Below are positions 1 through 6,200 of a stretch of DNA of 7,117 nt, one piece after another; within the stretch, counting starts at the first letter, position 1; each line of letters begins with the position of its first letter. The stretch comes from Deltaproteobacteria bacterium (lineage in GTDB: Bacteria > Myxococcota_A > Polyangia > JAAYKL01). Below the pieces are notes generated by a model. That model made no database searches. It was not told where the DNA came from and saw nothing but the letters and a program-made list of their open reading frames with translations. The stretch spans positions 1 to 7,117 of the forward strand of contig JAABTR010000473.1 in the NCBI GenBank assembly GCA_011389755.1, read 5' to 3'. Made by a program: the position numbers and the translations under genes.

Positions 1-1349
1 ACGGCCCGGAGTTCGTGGTCGACGACGCGGGCGAGCGCCACATCATCGACAAAAATTACGGCTCCTCACGGGCACTGGACGACTACCTCCCCAATCGGAT
101 CGGCGCGTCAAACTGGATCAACTCCGACGGTTCGCCGATGCCGGTTCACTACCAGGCACATGGGCTCTCCGGCGGAAATCTGATGACCGACGGAGCGGGG
201 ACCTGTTTCCTCTCCGACATCGTCTACGAGGAAGAAAAGCCCGCCAAATGGACCAACGAGGATGTGGACGAATTTTTGGAGACCTATCTCGGCTGCAAGC
301 AGATCATCATATTGAGGCCCTTGTGCCTCGACGGCACAGGCCACATCGACCTGTACGCCAAGATCGTCGGGCCCACCTCGATCCTCTTGGCCCAGTTCCC
401 CGAAGACACAAAGTTCAACGGGCAGAGCCCTGTCAACTCTGCAACGAACCACTGCGACACCAAATTTATAAACGATTACGATGACATGGAGCACAACCTG
501 CAGATCCTCGAGTCCACCACGAATCTAAAAGGAGAGCCGTGGCAAATAACGCGTATTCCGAGCCTCGAGCCTTACTCGGTGAGCTACTTCGGGATGAAGA
601 GCTGGGTCTACCGCAGCTACCTCAACTCGGAGATCATCGGCAAGCGGGTCGCCATGCCGTCCTACTACGTCCCGCAGCTCGACCACGAGGACGCCGACTA
701 CCTGCTGAATGTGGAAGCCGAGGCCATCGCCGCTTACGAGGCCGCCAACCCCGACCTGATCGAAGTCGCCCCGATCCCCTCGGATCACATCATCGACCAG
801 GCCGGCGCCATCCACTGCATCAGCCACGAGATCCCCGCCGAGACCGGCGACGCCTGGATAGCGCCCCTCGAGTACTGCGGCAACGGCGTCGCCGAGGGCG
901 ATGAAGAATGTGACGGCCCCGACCAGAGGAACACCACCTGTGCCGACTTGGGGTACGAAAAGGGCAATATTCGCTGCGACGGCTACTGCAGATTCGTCAC
1001 CGAAAAATGCGTCGGACAGCCCCCCGTCGACACAGACGAGCCCGCAGACACCACGCAGCCTGGGGACACAGGCGAGCCCGTGGACACGGATGAGCCGGCG
1101 GACACCACGCAGCCTGGGGACACCGACCCGGCCGTCGACACCGATGAAGATTCGGACACCGGTGACGACCTCCCGGCCGAAGAGACCGATGAGCCGCTTG
1201 GGACCGGCGACCTCGGCGGCGACCCGACACAAACAGATGATGGAGCCGGTGCCGACTCCAAAAACAGCTCGGGAAGCTGCTCGGCGGCTGCGGCTGCACG
1301 GGGGACTCGCCTCATCGCGCTGGTTTTAGATCTTATTGTGACTCCCTAA
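1..1349 (+). CDS. Secreted peptidyl-arginine/agmatine deiminase-family protein with Cys-rich repeat and Thr/Pro/Asp linker (5' partial)
   Basis: The frame is open to the left edge (codons start at base 3, reading GPEFVVDDAG), so the GTG at 15 is internal and the gene begins upstream. Residues below count from that GTG. The first ~280 residues resemble the guanidino-modifying fold of Porphyromonas-type peptidyl-arginine deiminases and agmatine deiminases, which hydrolyse a guanidinium group to a ureido group and release ammonia. Visible signatures are GPxFVVDDxG at the edge, GGNLMTDGAGT (53 onward), the catalytic His/Asp pair in GHID (H110, D112), a likely active-site Asn in SYLNS (N204), and the nucleophile Cys in AGAIHC (C268). 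All appear intact. A myxobacterial Cys-rich repeat follows (C288-C332, CGNGVAEGDEECDG), then an acidic Thr/Pro/Asp linker with an 18-residue repeat. The tail, GSCSAAAA plus a short hydrophobic run, resembles a MYXO-CTERM sorting signal but lacks the final Arg cluster. Export is inferred from these modules. Peptide versus agmatine substrate cannot be decided. Confidence 0.85.
   Translation, partial: GPEFVVDDAGERHIIDKNYGSSRALDDYLPNRIGASNWINSDGSPMPVHYQAHGLSGGNLMTDGAGTCFLSDIVYEEEKPAKWTNEDVDEFLETYLGCKQIIILRPLCLDGTGHIDLYAKIVGPTSILLAQFPEDTKFNGQSPVNSATNHCDTKFINDYDDMEHNLQILESTTNLKGEPWQITRIPSLEPYSVSYFGMKSWVYRSYLNSEIIGKRVAMPSYYVPQLDHEDADYLLNVEAEAIAAYEAANPDLIEVAPIPSDHIIDQAGAIHCISHEIPAETGDAWIAPLEYCGNGVAEGDEECDGPDQRNTTCADLGYEKGNIRCDGYCRFVTEKCVGQPPVDTDEPADTTQPGDTGEPVDTDEPADTTQPGDTDPAVDTDEDSDTGDDLPAEETDEPLGTGDLGGDPTQTDDGAGADSKNSSGSCSAAAAARGTRLIALVLDLIVTP
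1032..1139 (+). repeat. Two tandem 54-bp units encoding an 18-residue Thr/Asp/Pro repeat
   Basis: Two adjacent 54-bp units (1032-1085 and 1086-1139) encode TDEPADTTQPGDT followed by GEPVD or DPAVD. A degenerate third copy begins at 1140 (TDEDSDTGDD). A 23-bp core is identical in both (1047-1069 and 1101-1123), while other positions differ mostly at synonymous sites. It lies in the linker between the Cys-rich repeat and the C-terminal tail of the deiminase-family protein. Such acidic linkers usually space a secreted domain away from its anchor. The copy number may vary between strains. Confidence 0.85.
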
Positions 1350-1354
1350 AAAGT

Positions 1355-2242
1355 TCACCACACCACCAACGCCGCTCCCACGAAGCCGCAGCCGATGGCG
1401 AAGCTGCGGCGGGCGGTCAGCGGCTCCCGCAAAAAGACGACCGCCAAGACGAAGATGAAGATTGTCGACATCTGGTTGAGCAGCGCCGCGATGGAGACGT
1501 GCTGGGTGTACTTCATGCCGCCGATCCAGGCTATCATGGCGAGGTAGGTCCCCACGAGGGCCGCCGGCGCCGCGAACTTCCAGGTGGCGCTGGGCCGCAA
1601 GGACTCCATGAGAGCGCCTCTGCGCGGGCTCAGGAGAATGAGCGGGATGACACCTAAAGCTCCCGCGGCGAGCCGAACGGTGGTGGCCCACACCATGGGC
1701 GCGCCGTTGAGGACGTTTTTCACCATGACGATGCTCACGGCCATCAAGGCGATGCCCACGACGCCTATGATCGTTCCCTCTAAGACATCGCGCCGGCTCT
1801 TTCCCCGCTCGGGCTTTGCAGCGGATCCGATGAGCAGCCCGAACATGATAAGGGCGGCGCCCGCGGTCGCCAAGAGCCCAATCCGCTCCCCTAGGAAAAC
1901 AAACGACAGACCCAACATCACCGGCGTGTATGATGTGTCCACCACAGCGGCGAGACCGGCGCCAAGCTTCCCCAGAGAAACGAAAAACAGGGTATCGGCC
2001 ACGGCGATGCCCAAAAAACCCGACAGAGCCAGCAGCGCCCAAGAGGACGCTGGCTGGTCCTCGGGCAGATAGGCCTCTCCCAGCAGGGGCATGGTGGCGA
2101 GCATGAGCACCAGAGCGAGGGAATTTTTAAACAGGTTGAGCGCCATGGGGGGCATGGTCTCCCCCGATCGCTTGAACAAGATGACGCCCACGGCCCAAAA
2201 AACCGCGGCTCCCACAGACAAGAACTCTCCTAAGTAAGGCAT
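1355..2242 (-). CDS. EamA/DMT-family membrane transporter
   Basis: A 295-residue inner-membrane protein with two EamA repeats and ten hydrophobic segments, the usual size and topology of the drug/metabolite transporter superfamily. Segments lie at about 6-24, 34-53, 66-89, 94-117, 121-140, 156-175, 183-204, 222-241, 246-270 and 279-295. A charged cytoplasmic loop (141-155, KPERGKSRRD) separates the repeats. Each repeat carries the family turn before its last helix: FLGER at 116-120 and FLREPLT at 270-276. The ATG start is supported by AAAGGA five bases upstream. Members export or import amino acids, metabolites, nucleotide sugars or drugs; the substrate cannot be read from sequence. It appears to be transcribed alone: its upstream neighbour is on the same strand but 112 bp away, and its 3' end meets the deiminase-family gene head-on, with 5 bp between stops. 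Confidence 0.9.
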   Translation of the reverse strand: MPYLGEFLSVGAAVFWAVGVILFKRSGETMPPMALNLFKNSLALVLMLATMPLLGEAYLPEDQPASSWALLALSGFLGIAVADTLFFVSLGKLGAGLAAVVDTSYTPVMLGLSFVFLGERIGLLATAGAALIMFGLLIGSAAKPERGKSRRDVLEGTIIGVVGIALMAVSIVMVKNVLNGAPMVWATTVRLAAGALGVIPLILLSPRRGALMESLRPSATWKFAAPAALVGTYLAMIAWIGGMKYTQHVSIAALLNQMSTIFIFVLAVVFLREPLTARRSFAIGCGFVGAALVVW

Positions 2243-2354
2243 GACGATCCTTTCGAACGCTTCGAGCCGCCCGTACTATAATCGGGATCGCGCGGTCTAT
2301 GATAGGAAATTTCGCGAGACGAAGGGGGGGATGGAAAAAGCGAAACGCGGGGTT
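2243..2354 (-). promoter_or_regulatory. Intergenic spacer, probable promoter region of the EamA transporter
   Basis: This 112-bp gap lies between the lipoprotein stop and the transporter start, both on the minus strand. Reading that strand, two AT-rich hexamers could be -10 elements: TATCAT (2299-2304) and TATAGT (2275-2280). Neither has a convincing TTGACA-like -35 element 16-18 bp upstream, so the assignment rests mostly on position. There is no convincing terminator hairpin after the lipoprotein gene, so read-through from the pilQ unit into the transporter is possible. Confidence 0.3.
2248..2253 (-). promoter_or_regulatory. Ribosome binding site of the EamA transporter
   Basis: On the minus strand this reads AAAGGA, five bases before the ATG at 2240-2242. 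It is a good Shine-Dalgarno match and supports the chosen start. Confidence 0.7.
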
Positions 2355-3212
2355 TTATCCCTCGCAGTCGTCACACGTGCAGAGTCTCGGTTGGCCGTTT
2401 TCGTCGACGCAGCCACCTTCCCAGCTGTTGATCTGCGCGTAGAGATTTCGGCAATCGAAAGTTGCCTCCCCCGCTCCGACGCCTGGCGAGCACATCTGAC
2501 TTTGGTCGGGCTCTTCGCAGTAGCGCTCACACAAGCTCGCATCGCATGTGGACCAATCGACCAGGCAGCCGCAGCACAGGCGAATCAAGATCGTGAAAGT
2601 AGGCGTCTCAACATCTCTACCTGCGTTCGTGTGCCCCAAAAAGCGAAGAGAGGCGTAGACCTGTTGAACCGCGCTCGCGGCATCGACTCCTTCACCTCTG
2701 TCTATCGTTCCGGCCGCATCAAATTGACCGCTCGCGTCGGTCGGAGGGTAGTTTCCGGCGGTCAACTCCCGGCACCCGTTGTTATCCGCGATGACATCGA
2801 CGACGCTTTTGGGAACGACGACGCCAAAGACGATGTCCGCGCTTTCCGGTTCGATGTAGCCTTCGAAGACGTGGTATTCGGGGCTCCCTATCGGGGTACC
2901 GTCAGCGGTGCTGACGCTCACCTCAACGCCCTCGATAAAGACTCCATTGGTCTCGGCGCGGGTGTTTTTGTAATCCTCGCGGCCCATCAGGCTGTTGCGC
3001 AGCAGAAAATAGTTTGAATAGGGGCTCCTGAAGCTCAGATCCAAGAGGCCGCCTGGAGTCGTCTCATCCCCGGCGGTCGTCGAGCAATTGGGCGCCGTGG
3101 GAGGAGCCTTCATGTGCTCCACGAACAAGGAGATCTCGTTCTCCTTGCACCCCAAGGCAAAAACTCCCGCCGTTATCAAACACGCTGTCATGGCTTTTTT
3201 TGCGTATGTCAT
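2355..3212 (-). CDS. Cys-rich putative outer-membrane lipoprotein downstream of pilQ
   Basis: I do not recognise a family for this 285-residue protein. Its N-terminus is a lipoprotein signal peptide: a basic start (MTYAKK), a hydrophobic stretch, then a lipobox-like FALGC with Cys22 as the likely lipidated residue. Lys-Glu follows, with no Asp at +2, so outer-membrane sorting is expected by the E. coli rule. Residues ~50-205 look beta-rich and have few cysteines (only C147 inside, C43 just before). The last 73 residues (213-285) hold twelve cysteines, beginning CCGC and ending CTCDDC, and are probably disulfide-bonded or metal-binding. The ATG start has a strong GAGGTGA site overlapping the pilQ stop, and the 9-bp gap implies one operon and likely translational coupling. 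That context makes a role with the pilus secretin plausible (assembly, anchoring or surface exposure), but no pilotin signature such as TPR repeats is visible. Confidence 0.8.
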   Translation of the reverse strand: MTYAKKAMTACLITAGVFALGCKENEISLFVEHMKAPPTAPNCSTTAGDETTPGGLLDLSFRSPYSNYFLLRNSLMGREDYKNTRAETNGVFIEGVEVSVSTADGTPIGSPEYHVFEGYIEPESADIVFGVVVPKSVVDVIADNNGCRELTAGNYPPTDASGQFDAAGTIDRGEGVDAASAVQQVYASLRFLGHTNAGRDVETPTFTILIRLCCGCLVDWSTCDASLCERYCEEPDQSQMCSPGVGAGEATFDCRNLYAQINSWEGGCVDENGQPRLCTCDDCEG

Positions 3213-3216
3213 CGCC

Positions 3217-3223
3217 TCACCTC
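3217..3223 (-). promoter_or_regulatory. Ribosome binding site of the lipoprotein, overlapping the pilQ stop codon
   Basis: On the minus strand the junction reads TGAGGTGAGGCG then ATG. GAGGTGA matches seven bases of the full Shine-Dalgarno consensus AGGAGGTGA and shares two bases with the pilQ TGA stop (3222-3224). A ribosome finishing pilQ would sit on this site, which suggests translational coupling. Confidence 0.8.
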
Positions 3224-6200
3224 ATTGCCCAATACTTTCGGCTCGGTTCACGATACGCGGCGTAATAAAGATCAGCATCTCCGAACGCCGATCCGACTCG
3301 CTGCGGTTCTTGAACAGCCATCCGATGATCGGGATGTCTGCAAAAAACGGCACCTTGCTGTAACTCATACCGTGGTTGCGGGTGAAGATCCCGCCGATCA
3401 CCGCCGTATGACCGTCGTTGACCAAGAGCTCGGTCTGGGCCTCCCGCTTGAGGATCGTGGGATCGCCTCGGGCGCCCGTGTTGGCGAAGTCCGGCTCATC
3501 CCTCATGACCTTCAGGTTCATCAATATGGAACCGTCCGCGGTCACGTGGGGAGTCACCGTCAGATTGAGCTTGGCCTCCTTGAACGCCGTCTGGATACCG
3601 CGAGCGCTGATCTGGCTGTAGGGTATCAAGGTGCCTTGCTCGATGTGCGCTTCCCTGTTGTCCAGGGTCAAAATCTTCGGTGAGGACAGGATGCGCAAGA
3701 AGCCGGACTCTTCCATCGCCGATAGGCGAAGCGACAAATTGGCGTTGTTGGTTATCGAGCCCAACGTGATTCCGAGCGCACCACCGGAGCCGGTGCCCAC
3801 CGAGGCGGGCAGGTTCACCGCGAAGTTGGGGTTGGGCTGCGCGGTGGCGGTCGTGGCCATCCCGCTGGTGGGCGTCTGATTGTCCGTCGCGCCGCCGGCC
3901 ACCCCGATGGAGCTTGGGAACGCAAGGCCGGTCGGGTTTCCCGTGGCCGTGCTCGCGGTGAAATCCCCGCCCCACTGGATGCCTATCTCCCTGGCGTAAT
4001 TGCTCGACGCCTCGATGATCCGGCTCTCGATGAGGACCTGGGGCGTCTGGGTGTCCAGGTTGCGCACTAGCGCTTCCAACTGGTCGAGGGCGTCCGACAC
4101 ATCTCGGGCGATGAGAACGTTGGTCCGCTCGTCCACCGAGATCTTGCCGCGCTCTGTGAGCAGATCGTTGCCCCGGGGCTGCAGCTCCCCAGCGCGGGCG
4201 TATGAGACGGGGATCAGGCGCGTCTCGAGGGGCTCGAGCTCAACCTTTTGCTTGCGCCGCGCGATCTCCATCTCTCGCTCTTTTTCGAGGGTCTCTTGCG
4301 GCGCGATCCGGATGATGTTGCCCTGGCGCACCATACCCAAGCGCTTCGCTTGCAAAATCACATCCAGGGCCTGATCCCACGGCACATCCCGCATGCGTAT
4401 GGTGACCGCTCCCGAGACATCTTCGGACGTGACGATATTGACGTGCCCCACATCTGCCAGAAGCCTCAGAATGTTGTGAATATCGGCGTCTTTGAAATCG
4501 AGGTCGACGCGTCGGCCGGTGAAGCGCTTGACTTTGTTGTTGCCGAAAGCATCGGCGGCCGTGCGATCAACCGGATAGGCATAGACCTCCTCGTCCTCTT
4601 TTGCGACCGTGCGTGAGTCAGTCCCCGAGGCCTTCGCCTTCTGCGCCACGCGCTCATCTTTTTCTTGCGCCACCGGCGCGAAGGTCCAAATGAGGCTGTT
4701 GCCAAGGCGTTCGATGCGACTCTTTGCCGCCGCGTCCACCTCCACCTCGACCCGCACCTCTTCGCCGTCTTTATATGAGCTCACCTTTTGAATGATCCCG
4801 CCAAAGTCAGAGACATCCAACGTCCTGACGAGCAAGGAGGGGAGCTGGACCTCGCTGACATCCAGCACGGAGTTTCCGCGCGCGTCCTGGGCGGTCGAGT
4901 ACTCGACCGGACGGTCCGTCTCGATGACCACAATCTGCTCGTCGCCGCGAACATCAAAACGAATATCGGCGATGCGGGTTTTTACTTTTGCGACCGGCTC
5001 TTTTGAAGCGGGGCTCGCGTCCTGGGGCTTCGCGACGAAGGCTTCGCCCGGAGCCTGGCTGGCCGCGGCCTTCTCACCGCGCATTTCGGCGAGCCTGAGC
5101 AGCCTCTTCTGCTCCTGGGTGAGCGGGCCTTGGTTCTCGATAGCCGCGGCGCCAGGTTGCTCACTGGGCTGGTGTTCGATCTTGGTCTTTTTCTCTTCGG
5201 CAACGCGCGCCATGCGCTGCTTTTCCTCGCTCAGCGCGTGCCGCTCTTTTTCGAGCTGCGCCCGAAGCTCCTCGGCGGCCCGGGCGTCGGCCTTCTTGCG
5301 CTGGTCGAGCATAGCCCGCGCGGCCTCGAGCTCTTTTCGCGCGTCGTCCAGCTGCCGGCCTCGGCGTCCGAGCTCGGCCTCCCGATCGGCCAGCTCTTTT
5401 TTTCGATTCGCGACGAGGGTTTCTTCCTTGGCGAGCTTCTTTTCCTGCCCAAAGATCTTCTTTTCCTTGGCCTGAAGCGCCCGCGCCCTGTCTGCCAGCT
5501 CTTTTTGCCGCTTCTCCAGCACGACGCCGTCGTTTTGCGCGGTGCGTCGAGCCTGGCCGAGCTCTTTTTCGAGCTCGGCTTTTTCCCGCTCGAGACGCGT
5601 CCGCTCCTTCGCGAGACGTTTCTTCTCTTTATGGACCACTTCGGCTCGCGCGAGCACGGACGACTGCTCCGCGAGGGTTCGCTCGGCCCGCTCCAGCGCC
5701 GCTTTGTATTCCTGTGCTCTGTTTTTAGCTTCTCGGGCCTCGGTCTTGACCGACGCCAATCGGGTCTCCATCTTCTGGGCCCTCAGGGTCGCGCTCTCGA
5801 TAGCGCGCCGCGCTGAGGCCAAATCCTCGCGGGTGCTCTCGAGCCTCTCTTGTGACTCTTCGCGCTTTTTTTCGGCCTGCCCGAGGGCGGCGACAGCCTC
5901 GGCCACTTTTCGATCGGACCCCGCGGTGAGGCTTTGTCGCTGCTGCTCGAACTTTTCTTGGAGCGCCGCGAGCTGCTGCTCGATCTTCTCTTTGGCCTGT
6001 CTTGCCCGCTCGGCTCGCTGCTCGGCATGTCGCGCTGCCTGCTCGGCCTCCTCTCGGCGCTTGGTCGCCTTGGCCACAGCCGCATCCTTGAGCCTTCGAA
6101 GATGCGCAGCCTGCTTGCGCGCCTCGGACAGGGCCAGCTTCGACTTCTCGAGCTCGGCGCCCGCTCTGGCCAGAGTCGACTCGGCTCGCGCGCGCGCCCG

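Noticed and set aside
525..1232. Long minus-strand open frame opposite the deiminase-family gene
   Set aside because: It has no recognisable domain and runs opposite a frame with clear catalytic motifs and a Cys-rich repeat.
1350..1354. Bidirectional terminator between the convergent deiminase and transporter genes
   Set aside because: Only 5 bp separate the stops and no hairpin is evident in the flanking coding ends.
2325..2354. Possible terminator after the lipoprotein gene (GCGTTTCGC followed by TTTTT on the minus strand)
   Set aside because: The stem is only three base pairs and does not extend, so it is too weak to call.
2241..3017. Plus-strand open frame of 258 codons opposite the lipoprotein gene
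   Set aside because: Its start overlaps the transporter start codon on the other strand and it has no family features. The minus-strand frame has a lipoprotein signal, a strong ribosome binding site and patterned cysteines.
3765..3965. Ser/Thr/Gly-rich low-complexity segment in PilQ before the secretin domain
   Set aside because: A similar Gly/Thr-rich segment at this place is, as I recall, common in deltaproteobacterial PilQ proteins, so it is not treated as novel.
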